A stretch of 64,000 bases of DNA. It comes from Paenibacillus sp. sptzw28 (GTDB lineage: Bacteria; Bacillota; Bacilli; Paenibacillales; Paenibacillaceae). This document shows, piece by piece, positions 38,114 through 47,351 of this stretch (the stretch's first letter is position 1; each line of letters begins with the position of its first letter). The stretch covers positions 2,003,501-2,067,500 of the forward strand of contig NZ_CP080545.1 of NCBI RefSeq assembly GCF_019550795.1, in the 5' to 3' direction. The position numbers and the translations under genes were made by a program. The notes beneath the pieces are model-generated. The model was not told where the DNA came from. It was given only the letters and a program-made list of their open reading frames with translations, and made no database searches.

Positions 38114-39622
38114 ATGGACGTAATGATCGTGGACGACGAACCGTTGGCATTGGATAACGTGGCGGATATGATCCCGTGGGAATCATACGGATTTCGGCTT
38201 GTCGCCCGAACGACCGACAGCCGCAAAGCGATGGAGCTTTTCCGGAGATGGCGGCCGCAAATCGTGATCACCGACATCTCCATGCCTTTTTTGGACGGTC
38301 TAAAGCTGGGGAGGATGATTCGATCCATTGAGCCGCGCACGCAGCTGCTGTTCCTTACGGCTTACCGGGATTTCGAATATGCGCGTCAAGCACTGGAAAT
38401 CAAGGCTTCGCGGTACGTTCTGAAACATGAAATCAGCCAAAACCGACTGCTTGACGCATTGATTGTCATGAAAGAGTCATTCGAGGCAGAGAATCAGCAG
38501 TGGCACCAGTCCAGAAAACAGCTTCTCACCGACCTGCTGATGGGTGTCATGCAACCCGCCGAGTGGGCGAACAACCCTGTTTACCGGGAGTTGTCCAAGC
38601 AATTGGAAGCCACGCTTGCGCTCGTATATATGGAAATATCTCCATACTATACGTTGGAAGGAAAGCGCATTCAGAATGGCGTTATGAAGCCTGAGGAATA
38701 TCATCATTTGACCGCTGCCTACTTGACCGATCATGACTCGATCCTGCAGCAGATCGGCTCTGTACGTACGGATGAAGGGGGCACCCTGCTGCTGATGAGG
38801 TTTTCTCCCGGCAGCAGCTTCCTGCATGCTTGGAACGAGCTGCAGCAGTTATTGCGCCACTTGCATAGTTCAATCAAACGATTAAAGCAATGGGAAACGA
38901 AAGTATCGGTCATATCCGGAGTTCGTCAGGAAGAGCTGCAGGATGCATTCCGGAGAATGATCGATGGGTTTGACCGTCGCTGCCTCTTCGGAAACGAGAT
39001 CGTAACGCCCATGGATCAAAAGCCTGGTAAAGCCGGCAATCTTTCGGAACTCTCTGCCGAAATTAAACGGGTCACGGACTTATTATCCCGCGGGGATGAA
39101 GGAGAAACCATCAGCGGTCTGCGGACCGTATGGGAGCGTATCGTGAACACCAGGGACGATCGGGCATTTCTCTTGCTGCTCCGGGAAGTCGGACACGTAC
39201 TTGTACGCCATTTTCAGTCCGATGTTTCCGCAGCGCTGGGGGTATCCGCGGAAGAGATTTTGCAGTCGCTGGAAAATCGGATCCGGGAATCGGTTCGTCG
39301 AGACCATGCTTATTCTCGGCTTGTCGCCGGAGCGATCGAATATGTGAAGGAGCATTACGCCGATCCGGATTTGACGCTGGAGGCGATCGCCGAACATTTG
39401 TCCATCAGCAACGTTCACCTTCGGGCAACCTTCAAAAAGGAGACCGGGAGGACAATGCTTGATTTCATCACGGAGCACCGGATCGAGAGAGCGAAGGCGA
39501 TGCTTCGCGATGGCGGATATAAAATATATGAGGTCAGCGAGAAGGTCGGTTACCGAACAAGCCAATATTTCAGTCAAGTCTTCAAGAAGGCGACTGGCAT
39601 CCATCCGAAAGATTATCCGTAA
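38114..39622 (+). CDS. Response regulator with AraC-type HTH, YesN family (system 2)
   Basis: 502 residues. Receiver domain with Asp54 in ITDISMPFLDG. The C-terminal double HTH has LTLEAIAEHLSISNVHLRAT and IYEVSEKVGYRTSQYFSQVF. Start ATG 38114, with AAAGGAAGG 8 bases upstream; a TTG 21 bases upstream is unlikely. In contrast to systems 1 and 3 the regulator gene comes before its kinase. Confidence 0.93.
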   Translation: MDVMIVDDEPLALDNVADMIPWESYGFRLVARTTDSRKAMELFRRWRPQIVITDISMPFLDGLKLGRMIRSIEPRTQLLFLTAYRDFEYARQALEIKASRYVLKHEISQNRLLDALIVMKESFEAENQQWHQSRKQLLTDLLMGVMQPAEWANNPVYRELSKQLEATLALVYMEISPYYTLEGKRIQNGVMKPEEYHHLTAAYLTDHDSILQQIGSVRTDEGGTLLLMRFSPGSSFLHAWNELQQLLRHLHSSIKRLKQWETKVSVISGVRQEELQDAFRRMIDGFDRRCLFGNEIVTPMDQKPGKAGNLSELSAEIKRVTDLLSRGDEGETISGLRTVWERIVNTRDDRAFLLLLREVGHVLVRHFQSDVSAALGVSAEEILQSLENRIRESVRRDHAYSRLVAGAIEYVKEHYADPDLTLEAIAEHLSISNVHLRATFKKETGRTMLDFITEHRIERAKAMLRDGGYKIYEVSEKVGYRTSQYFSQVFKKATGIHPKDYP

Positions 39623-39630
39623 GGGCGGCG

Positions 39631-41364
39631 ATGGCATTGAAAGGAAGAATCAAAAATAAAATTCTCGGCAGCGCCGTTCTGATTGTCACTTTATCCCTTG
39701 TCGCATGCGGGCTGCTCGCCTTCGGATATTTCTATAAAGAATTCGAGAAGAAAACGCTGCACGACGGCCAAGTCGACATGCGCCAAGCGGAAATGCAAAT
39801 GAATCAGCTGATCGACGATATTCGGAAATATTCCGCGAACATGGTGAACGATGAAATGCTTCAGAAATTCGCGGGCACTTTGTCGTACGGTTCCGTCTAC
39901 AGCGAGCTTTCCGCATATAACGAAGTTGTGCAGCAGCTCACCAAGTTTAACGTTCTTCGGGATTATCTTGACAGCTCGGCGATCATCCGCCCTGACGGCA
40001 AAGTATTCTGGTCCACGCTATCCTTTGATCCTTCCTTTCAGTCCGAGCTATTGAAGCCGTGGTACCGGGATGCCGTCAATCAGCCTCGCAAAAGCGGATT
40101 TACGCTGCCCCACCCGTCCCTGACGGACGGGAACCGTCAGGTCATCAGTTTTTTTATCCGGTTTGCGGAACCGGAAGGCGGCCTGCTTCTGCTGAATATC
40201 AAAACCGAAGCTTTCACGCAGGTGTTTGATTATTTGAACGATTCATTCGATCATTACTTATGGACAAGCAGCCGGAATGGTGTTATCCGGAATAACGGGT
40301 TGGAAGAGGAAGAGGTGAAAACGGTCGTAGGTCCTCTGTCTGCTGACTTGCCTGAGGTGACGAAAGACAGCAAAGGATATTACTTGGCTCAGCGGCTTTC
40401 GGATCCGGATTGGGCTCTCGTCACCTTCCTCTCCCGAGATCGATTCTACGGCGCCGTCCGTGAGGCAAGCTTGTATTTGCTCGGATTCATCGGCATTTGC
40501 ATCCTGCTCTGTTTCCTGCTGTTCCTGCCGATCGTCTCCAGCATTACGAAGCCGATCTCGTCGTTATCAAGAGCCATGAAACAAGTATCCATTGGCAATT
40601 ACGATGTTCAGGTTCATTTTCACAGCCAGGACGAATTGATGATTTTGAAGAACGGTTTCGAGTTGATGCTGGGTAACATCAAACGTCAAATCGAGGAACG
40701 CACGGAGCAGGAACGATGGAAAAGACGGATGTCCGCCGAGCTGCTGTTTGCCCAGATCAATCCCCATTTCATATACAACACGCTTAACACCGTCATCTAT
40801 TTAGCCCGCAAGAAGAGCCATGACTCCATTATCGACATGGTCGAATCCTTCATCGGCATCCTGCAGGATGCGGTGCATATCGGCGAGGGCAACCTGCACA
40901 CGACGGTGCACCAGGAAATGAAGCTTATTGACCATTATGTCGCCATCCAGCGGCACCGCTACGGCGGCAAATTCGATTTCGTCTGGGAAGTTGAAGAAGG
41001 CGCGCAGGACTGCCGCATTCCGAAAAGCCTTCTGCAGCCCTTGGTGGAAAATGCGATTTTTCACGGGGTATCCGGAAGGGAAGAACCCGGTTCGATCGGG
41101 ATTTCGATTCGGGAGCAAGGAGAGACCTTGCGGATACTGGTATGGGATGACGGGATCGGAATGAGCCCGGAAATGGCGGGGAAGCTCAAGCAGGATGCTT
41201 CGGGACCCGAAAGGACCGATGGGCCCAGCAGGATCGGAATCCGAAACATCCGGGAGCGAATTCATCACTTGTGCGGAGATGCGTACGGGCTCGAAATCGC
41301 AAGTGAAGAGGGAGTCGGGACTGAAGTCGTTCTGACTTTACCCCTGATCAAGGAGAACCATTAG
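39631..41364 (+). CDS. Sensor histidine kinase, YesM family (system 2)
   Basis: 577 residues with an N-terminal helix (ILGSAVLIVTLSLVACGLLAF), an extracellular part of about 245 residues, a second helix (LGFIGICILLCFLLFLPIV) and HAMP, the His box FAQINPHFIYNTLNTVIYLA, N box LVENAIFHGVS and G box WDDGIGM. The ATG lies 8 bases after the regulator stop. It phosphorylates the regulator encoded upstream. Signal unknown. Confidence 0.93.
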   Translation: MALKGRIKNKILGSAVLIVTLSLVACGLLAFGYFYKEFEKKTLHDGQVDMRQAEMQMNQLIDDIRKYSANMVNDEMLQKFAGTLSYGSVYSELSAYNEVVQQLTKFNVLRDYLDSSAIIRPDGKVFWSTLSFDPSFQSELLKPWYRDAVNQPRKSGFTLPHPSLTDGNRQVISFFIRFAEPEGGLLLLNIKTEAFTQVFDYLNDSFDHYLWTSSRNGVIRNNGLEEEEVKTVVGPLSADLPEVTKDSKGYYLAQRLSDPDWALVTFLSRDRFYGAVREASLYLLGFIGICILLCFLLFLPIVSSITKPISSLSRAMKQVSIGNYDVQVHFHSQDELMILKNGFELMLGNIKRQIEERTEQERWKRRMSAELLFAQINPHFIYNTLNTVIYLARKKSHDSIIDMVESFIGILQDAVHIGEGNLHTTVHQEMKLIDHYVAIQRHRYGGKFDFVWEVEEGAQDCRIPKSLLQPLVENAIFHGVSGREEPGSIGISIREQGETLRILVWDDGIGMSPEMAGKLKQDASGPERTDGPSRIGIRNIRERIHHLCGDAYGLEIASEEGVGTEVVLTLPLIKENH

Positions 41365-41507
41365 AATCTGATGGCCGCCATCGAAATTTGTACAAAACTA
41401 TCGGAATGTCTCATTGTTGCCGTCAACCCCTGAACGTACACTATGTGTGGAGACGGTTACACCTTATCAGAGACCGACATCCGACTATTCATCAAGGGGG
41501 AATGAGC

Positions 41508-42866
41508 TTGAAAATCAACAGAGGCAACAAATGGCGGGTTTTCGTTATTGCCGTTGTCGTACTATCAGTCCTTGTATCAGGGTGCAGCGGAAAAGGGAAG
41601 GAAAGCGCTTCCGACAGCGCTTCTGACAGCGCTTCCACGGAGACTTCCGCAAGCACTTCGGCTTCCGGCAACGATCAGCAAGCAACCGTCACCATGTGGG
41701 GATGGGATAAGGCCTATGCCGAAAAAACGGTGGAAGGCTTTAACAAAGTCTATCCGAATATCAAGGTAGAATTCGTTGATGTCTCGGCTGGAGACTATCT
41801 CAAAAAACTCCAAACGTCCGTCGCCGCCGGCTCCGATCTGCCGGACATCATTTGGGGAGAAGCCGGTTTCCGGGGCGCTCTGTTCGCGTTAAACATCTTG
41901 GACGATTTAACCAAAGAGCCTTATAGCTTCGATAAATCGAAACTTATCGATCAGGTCATACCGCAACTGCAAAACGAGAAAGGTGAATTGGTCGGACTGG
42001 AGCAATCGGTCAACCCGGGCGCTCTGGCGTACAAGAGGAACTTGGCGAAACAATATTTGGGAACAGACGATCCCGACCAGTTGGCCGCCATGTTCCCGGA
42101 TTGGAACTCGTTCATTGAGAAAGGGAAGGAAGTCAAACAGAAGAGCGGAGGCAAAGTATCCATGCTGCCAGGGATGATGGATGCTTATACCGTGGTATAT
42201 CCGCAATATCCGGAGGCTTTTATTCACGGAGTGCAGTTCGATACGAGTGCCGTCAAGTCCATCTTCCAGACGCTGGAGAACATCCGCAACGCGGATATTA
42301 CGGCCAAGCTTGACATGTGGTCCCCGACTTGGAACGCTTCCTATGCGAAGGATGACGTGATTTTCTATCCCGCCGCGAACTGGTCGCCGCACTTCGTCAT
42401 CGAACCGAACGATAAGGGCAGCACCGGCCGCTGGGGACTTATGGTACCTCCGGGCGGAGGGTACAGCTACGGGGGGACATCTCTGGGAATCTGGAAGGAC
42501 TCCAAGAACAAGGAGGCTGCCTGGAAATATCTCGAGTGGACGCTTGCATCCGAAGAAGGCGCCAAGCTGAGCAAGGAAGCGTTCGACTATTACGTTCCGC
42601 TGAAATCCGTATTCGGCAACTCTGCAGCGTTTGCTGCCGGACCTAATCCATATTATGGCGGACAAGATCTCGGATTGTTCTGGGTCGACAAAGTTCTGCC
42701 GACCATGAAGACGAGACCTTACTCCAAATACGACCAGGATATTTACAACGCATCCTCGATCAACATGCAAACCATGACGAAGGATTTGAAGTACGGCACC
42801 GAGACCGCGGTTTCGAATTGGCAGAAAGAACTGAAGAAAAACCATCCGGAAATCGAGTTCAAATAA
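41508..42866 (+). CDS. Extracellular sugar-binding lipoprotein (importer 2)
   Basis: 452 residues from the TTG at 41508 (ATG at 41502 is nearly abutting the AAGGGGG site and is the alternative). Lipobox VSGC, then a Ser-rich linker encoded by a direct repeat of AGCGCTTCYGAC at about 41603-41640. Typical MalE/CUT1 binding-protein features: MWGWDKAYAEKTVEGFNKVY and GSDLPDIIWGE. Followed by two permease genes. Brings oligosaccharides to importer 2. Confidence 0.92.
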   Translation: MKINRGNKWRVFVIAVVVLSVLVSGCSGKGKESASDSASDSASTETSASTSASGNDQQATVTMWGWDKAYAEKTVEGFNKVYPNIKVEFVDVSAGDYLKKLQTSVAAGSDLPDIIWGEAGFRGALFALNILDDLTKEPYSFDKSKLIDQVIPQLQNEKGELVGLEQSVNPGALAYKRNLAKQYLGTDDPDQLAAMFPDWNSFIEKGKEVKQKSGGKVSMLPGMMDAYTVVYPQYPEAFIHGVQFDTSAVKSIFQTLENIRNADITAKLDMWSPTWNASYAKDDVIFYPAANWSPHFVIEPNDKGSTGRWGLMVPPGGGYSYGGTSLGIWKDSKNKEAAWKYLEWTLASEEGAKLSKEAFDYYVPLKSVFGNSAAFAAGPNPYYGGQDLGLFWVDKVLPTMKTRPYSKYDQDIYNASSINMQTMTKDLKYGTETAVSNWQKELKKNHPEIEFK

Positions 42867-42934
42867 ACGCCAGCCGGCAACCGGTGCTCCATGGCCGGTT
42901 GCCGTTTGCTTGGAAGAGAGGAGAGTATAGACGA

Positions 42935-43843
42935 ATGCGGGCAATCGTGAAATATAAATGGCCGTATTTCTTTATCGCGCCATACTTCGTGTCCTACGCT
43001 GTTTTCGGATTGTTTCCGATCGCGTTCACGTTATACATCAGCTTCACCAACTGGGATCTGTTCGGCAATCATGCTTGGATCGGCTGGGACAATTACGCGG
43101 ACCTTGCCGAAGATCCGTATTTCTGGAAGTCGATCGGCAACGTCCTGGTCTATTTGGCCGGATACTTGCCTGCTCTTATCATCGTCGGCATGCTCTTGGC
43201 CAGCTTGATCGAGAGCCGTCTGATCCGGCGCAAAGCGTTGTGGCGGCTAGGCATCTTCACACCCTATATGACCACTCCGGTCGCGATCGGGATCATTTTC
43301 GCATTGCTGTTCGATTGGCAAGGGGGGATTGTGAACGGGATTCTCCTTAATCTTGGCTTGATCCAAGAGAGGGTGGACTGGCTCGGAGAGGCGGCGACGG
43401 CCAGGTTAATCATCATTCTTATGATTTTCTGGAAAAACATCGGATACTTCGTCATGTTCTATTCCGCGGGAATGGCCAGTGTGGATCCTTCGATTTATGA
43501 AGCCGCCGTCGTAGACGGAGCGAATGCTAAGGATGTGTTCCTAAAGATTACGGTGCCGTTGCTTCGGCCGATCAATCTGTTCCTGATCGTCACTTCGATG
43601 ATCGGCGGGCTTCAGCTCGTTGAAGAACCGATGCTGCTTTTCAGCGGCTGGGCATCCGGCTCATCGCTCGTTGGCGGTCCGGACGGCGCCGCGTTTACGC
43701 CGATTTGGTATATGTTCGACGCTTCATTCAACGGTTCGTCGTTCAAATACGGCAAAGGCGCGGCGATCGCGTACTCGACATTCCTGTTCATTGCTTTGTT
43801 TTCCCTGATCGGCGTCAAATGGTTGAATAGGAGGGATGCATAA
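42935..43843 (+). CDS. ABC sugar importer permease, MalF type (importer 2)
   Basis: 302 residues, six predicted membrane helices. EAAVVDGANAKDVFLKITVP is the EAA loop binding the ATPase. Start ATG 42935 with GAGAGGAGAG upstream; the longer frame to 42818 overlaps the binding-protein gene and is discarded. Ends directly before the second permease. Confidence 0.92.
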   Translation: MRAIVKYKWPYFFIAPYFVSYAVFGLFPIAFTLYISFTNWDLFGNHAWIGWDNYADLAEDPYFWKSIGNVLVYLAGYLPALIIVGMLLASLIESRLIRRKALWRLGIFTPYMTTPVAIGIIFALLFDWQGGIVNGILLNLGLIQERVDWLGEAATARLIIILMIFWKNIGYFVMFYSAGMASVDPSIYEAAVVDGANAKDVFLKITVPLLRPINLFLIVTSMIGGLQLVEEPMLLFSGWASGSSLVGGPDGAAFTPIWYMFDASFNGSSFKYGKGAAIAYSTFLFIALFSLIGVKWLNRRDA

Positions 43844-44656
43844 ATGAAGGCTGCTAAATGGGGGGCTGTCTCCGTCCTTGCTTTATTGACGGCATTGTGT
43901 CTTCTGCCTTTCTATACCATGGTGGTCATGGGAACTTACTATTCCGAGGACTTGTTTAAGCAGCTTCCGCTGCTGCCAAGCCATTATTTGGCACACAACC
44001 TGAACACGGTTCTGCAGGGAGATTTCATGAAGTATTACGGCAACAGCGTTTATGTCGCCATTCTTTTCACGGCCATATCGGTCGGAATTTCCACGATCAC
44101 GGGCTATGCCTTCGGGAAATTCGATTTTCCCGGCAGGAAAGTGCTGTATCTCATCATTCTCGCCACCATGATGATTCCGGGCCAGCTTGGCCTGATTGCA
44201 TACGTGATGGAAATGAAGTGGTTCCATCTCGGGAACACTCACATGCCCCTGCTTATCGCGGGGTTGAACAACGCATTCGGCGTGTTCTTCATGACTCAGT
44301 TCAGCCGGTCCAGCGTACCTGCGGAAGTGCTGGAGAGCGCGAGGATCGACGGCTGTGGGGAACTGGGGGCATTCGTCAGGATCGCCTATCCTTTCTTGAT
44401 GCCTGCCGTCAGCACGCTTGCGCTGCTTGCTTTCCTAGGCTCCTGGAACAATTATTTACTGCCTCTCGTCACGCTGAACAAGCCGGACTTGTATACGCTG
44501 CCGCTCGGTATTGCTAATTTATCCACCGTTTACAGGACGGATTATTCCGCCAGTATCCTGGGCTTGACGCTCGGAACGCTGCCGCTCATCGTTCTGTTCC
44601 TGTTCGGTTCCAAAACGCTGGTAAGAGGACTTACGGGCGGGGCCGTAAAAGGATAG
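43844..44656 (+). CDS. ABC sugar importer permease, MalG type (importer 2)
   Basis: 270 residues. EDLFKQLPLLPSHYLAHNLN near the N-terminus and the EAA loop ESARIDGCGELGAFVRIAYP near residue 163. The ATG follows the preceding TAA with no gap; its site AGGAGG lies in the end of the first permease gene. Ends GLTGGAVKG as usual. Confidence 0.92.
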   Translation: MKAAKWGAVSVLALLTALCLLPFYTMVVMGTYYSEDLFKQLPLLPSHYLAHNLNTVLQGDFMKYYGNSVYVAILFTAISVGISTITGYAFGKFDFPGRKVLYLIILATMMIPGQLGLIAYVMEMKWFHLGNTHMPLLIAGLNNAFGVFFMTQFSRSSVPAEVLESARIDGCGELGAFVRIAYPFLMPAVSTLALLAFLGSWNNYLLPLVTLNKPDLYTLPLGIANLSTVYRTDYSASILGLTLGTLPLIVLFLFGSKTLVRGLTGGAVKG

Positions 44657-44787
44657 CGAACTTGAAATGGAGGTACTTATGGCTTCGTTAAGCGGAGCCA
44701 TGGGAATTTTGTCGGGAAGCAAGTTCAGGCCCGAGGGCGGATGATTATGGTGGCGAATGGAGGCCCGGAATTTTATAAGGATGCGCT

Positions 44788-44820
44788 AAGAAGGAGCAGA
44801 AGATACCTCTGCTCCTTCTT
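44788..44820. terminator. Hairpin after importer 2
   Basis: AAGAAGGAGCAGA (44788-44800) and TCTGCTCCTTCTT (44808-44820), perfect 13-bp stem with a 7-base loop. The T-rich right arm can help termination on the plus strand, and the AraC remnant's stop lies beside it on the minus strand. Confidence 0.6.
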
Positions 44821-44821
44821 G

Positions 44822-45015
44822 CGTCGCAGCTATATAGTACGATTCGCTCTCCATCCCGCATTTTTCACATATGGTTTTGATGCTGTCATCCGATCGTACA
44901 AGCAGTTCTTTCGCCAGTATGACTCGCTTGAACACGACATATTCCGTAACGTCCATACCGGTCAGTTGTTTGAACACCCTGGAGAAGTGTGCCAGTCGTG
45001 CAGATGGTGGGGAAG
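44822..45015 (-). pseudogene. AraC/YesN-type HTH fragment
   Basis: Minus strand reads ARLAHFSRVFKQLTGMDVTE, then YVVFKRVILAKELLVRSDDS and IKTICEKCGMESESYYIAAT. This is the end of the first and most of the second HTH of an AraC protein (HFSRxFKxLTGMxxxEY, SIKxICxxCGxESxSYF). The C-terminal YFxRxFKxxxGxxPxxYR part is replaced by unrelated residues and the N-terminal part is missing. Confidence 0.65.
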
Positions 45016-45323
45016 CTCCGTCCCCTCCCCGGCACTATAAATTGAGAATAGCAAATAAGAGCATAAGTGCACAATAATTTTATATTATATTGTTTAACTA
45101 TGCTGTTATTATTGGGGTAAAGAACGATTTACTATTTGGCCACTGAAGAGGGCACCACCCGCGCGATTAATGGAATTAAAGACTTAAACTGGACGGAGCC
45201 GAAAACTGCCGCCATGTTGCCGGATTCCTTGCACAGGAACCCGGCATGTGACTAGGAATCTTATGAAGTATGGAGGAGAAAAATCATGAATGAGCAGCTT
45301 AATAATTAAGGAGGATCGTCATT
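45016..45323. other. Intergenic region with gene debris and a tiny ORF
   Basis: A protein-like piece YYLATEEGTTRAINGIKDLN and WTEPKTAAML reads from about 45131, family unknown. A hairpin GCCGGATTCC...GGAACCCGGC lies near 45219-45245. A 7-codon ORF (MNEQLNN, 45286-45309) has GGAGGAG before it and may be a leader or chance. Confidence 0.4.
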
Positions 45324-45617
45324 ATGTATTTATTTATAAAGAAAACAACCTGGACGGTGCGCGCCCTGGCCGTCTGTCTGACGACAGTAATGCTGTTGCA
45401 ATTGTTCGTCCCCGTGGCGAACGATCGTCTATTCGCGGCTAATGAAGATACGCAGCCTGAACCTGCTGACGATTATTTGGACAAGCTTGATTTCGGCAAT
45501 TCTGAAAACGTTTACAACTTCAAAGGCGCCTTTACGAGCGTGATCACCGGTTTCATGGGCGAAATAGCCCGGGTGTCGAATCTTCGGATAGCTTATTATC
45601 AGGTTGAGAGGAATTGA
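45324..45617 (+). CDS. Truncated 97-residue secreted paralogue of the large right-end protein
   Basis: A signal peptide (TWTVRALAVCLTTVMLLQLF) is followed by YLDKLDFGNSENVYNFKGAF and TSVITGFMGEIARVSN, which match residues about 54-92 of the protein starting at 59605 also at the DNA level over about 110 bp. After that the frame ends in unrelated residues and a TGA at 45615 overlapping the next gene's start area. GGAGGATCGTC precedes the ATG. It is the 5' stub of a lost big gene, though still translatable as a small secreted peptide. It holds a perfect cre-like site at 45503. Confidence 0.75.
   Translation: MYLFIKKTTWTVRALAVCLTTVMLLQLFVPVANDRLFAANEDTQPEPADDYLDKLDFGNSENVYNFKGAFTSVITGFMGEIARVSNLRIAYYQVERN
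45503..45516 (+). promoter_or_regulatory. Perfect cre-like site within the truncated secreted gene
   Basis: TGAAAACGTTTACA matches TGWAANCGNTNNCA at all positions. CcpA binding inside early coding sequence can block elongation. Its counterpart lies at 59812. Confidence 0.5.
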
Positions 45618-45625
45618 TAAGCTTG

Positions 45626-47350
45626 ATGGGACACTTTCGTAACCTCAGCCTTACCAGGCAAATCCTTTATTTGATTTTAATGATGTTGATCATCCTCCTG
45701 ATCTCATTTGTCATCTCGAACATGGTTGCCAAACGTATTGTCGAGAGCAAGGTAACGGACTCTGCTGCAAAATTATTGAATCAGGTTGAAGAAAATATGG
45801 AAAGCTTTTATGCGGACATGGAGAGAATCTCGGATTCAATGCTGTATAGTCCGACGGTGCAAGCCTACTTGAACTCGGAGGACTATTTGTCCAGGATTCT
45901 CATGAGCGATGAGATCGTATCGGTCTTCTCCAATACCACTGCATTGAAAGCGAATATCCGGGGCATCCAGCTTTACAACCCGGAAGGAAAGATGATTTCC
46001 GATTCAGGCATCGGGATCGGCGAGACGGTCCAATTGCCGCCTCCAAAGATCGAATATTCCGGTTTATTGACGGATTCGAATACGGGTGGGATAATGCCAA
46101 ACTATTCCATCTCCATTCCGATTTATAATTTGGAAAGCACACCGGTCAAAGAATACATGGGATATAGCGTGTTTTTTATGGATGTCCGCAATTTCCACAA
46201 TATATTGAAGGGCGCAAAAATGACACCCAATTCCCGGCTATTCCTCCTTGATCAAAACAAAGAGATTATGGCCAGCGAAGGAAATACGCCCAGCATCGAT
46301 ACGTTTCAATTTGAGGAGTTGGAGAACGACAACCGATATATCATGCAGACGAGTACGCTGTCCCGGACCGGGTGGGAGCTGATCAGCGTCATACCGAAGA
46401 ACGAGCTGCTGCAGGAATTGAATATCGTACAAAGGCTGAACATAACGACATATGCGGTCATGTTTTGTTTGCTCGGTCTCTTCCTGATCATTTTTTTCAC
46501 ACGTATCTTACGACCGATAAAAGCGCTGATGGATTTTATGAAGTCCTATCCGAAGACGGGGGGAGAAAGCCGCTTTCCACTGGTCTATCATAACGAAATT
46601 GGCGTACTCGCTGCCAACCTGAATAAAATGCTGGACGAGATCGACAGCTTAAGCAAGCAAAAGTACGAAATCGAAATTACAAAAAATCAGATGGAAATTT
46701 CGGCCTTCCGCAATCAGATTAACCCGCATTTCTTGTACAATACGTTGGAATGTATAAGCGCTATGGCCATCTTTTACAAGGCTCAGGATATAGGCGATAT
46801 CTCCGCCTCCTTATCCAATATGTTCAGGTATTCGGTCAAAGGAGGCGATTTCAGCACGATTCAGGATGAAATATCACACATCCAGGAATATGCGAAAATC
46901 ATCGGGTACCGCTTCATGGGGAAAATTCAGGTCGTCGTCGACGCGGATGAACGATTGTTGAAGCTGAAAACGATAAAAATGCTTCTTCAGCCGATGGTGG
47001 AAAATGCCGTGTTTCACGGATTGGAGATGAAGATCGACAGCGGCGTCGTTCGAGTGGAAGTGAAGATGACGGAGCAGAAGCAGGTTCAATACATCGTACA
47101 GGATAACGGATACGGGATGGAAGAAACCCAATTGAAAGGGCTGGTCGCCCGGCTTAGGCAGTTTGAAAGCCAAGGATGGATCGCGAGGGAAACAGCGAAA
47201 GGTATCGGCTTGCCTAATATTTATCGGAGAATCAAGCTATTATACGGAGACAAGGCCGAAATGTCCATCTATAGCAAACTCGGTACCGGAACTACCGTTA
47301 TAATGACTTTCCCCTTACAAGACCATGCGGAACCATTGGAGGCTGAATAA
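45626..47350 (+). CDS. Sensor histidine kinase, YesM family (system 3)
   Basis: 574 residues. Helix 1 IILYL-type near residues 12-32 (YLILMMLIILLISFVIS), extracellular part to about 285, helix 2 ITTYAVMFCLLGLFLIIFF, HAMP, His box FRNQINPHFLYNTLECISAM, N box MVENAVFHGLE and G box QDNGYGM. ATG at 45626 with GAGAGGA 12 bases upstream; a TTG at 45614 is the alternative and overlaps the preceding stop. Signal unknown. Confidence 0.92.
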   Translation: MGHFRNLSLTRQILYLILMMLIILLISFVISNMVAKRIVESKVTDSAAKLLNQVEENMESFYADMERISDSMLYSPTVQAYLNSEDYLSRILMSDEIVSVFSNTTALKANIRGIQLYNPEGKMISDSGIGIGETVQLPPPKIEYSGLLTDSNTGGIMPNYSISIPIYNLESTPVKEYMGYSVFFMDVRNFHNILKGAKMTPNSRLFLLDQNKEIMASEGNTPSIDTFQFEELENDNRYIMQTSTLSRTGWELISVIPKNELLQELNIVQRLNITTYAVMFCLLGLFLIIFFTRILRPIKALMDFMKSYPKTGGESRFPLVYHNEIGVLAANLNKMLDEIDSLSKQKYEIEITKNQMEISAFRNQINPHFLYNTLECISAMAIFYKAQDIGDISASLSNMFRYSVKGGDFSTIQDEISHIQEYAKIIGYRFMGKIQVVVDADERLLKLKTIKMLLQPMVENAVFHGLEMKIDSGVVRVEVKMTEQKQVQYIVQDNGYGMEETQLKGLVARLRQFESQGWIARETAKGIGLPNIYRRIKLLYGDKAEMSIYSKLGTGTTVIMTFPLQDHAEPLEAE

Positions 47351-47351
47351 C

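Noticed and set aside
41600..41645. AGCGCTTCC direct repeats resembling cre half sites
   Set aside because: They encode the Ser-rich linker after the lipobox of the binding protein and do not fit the full cre consensus.
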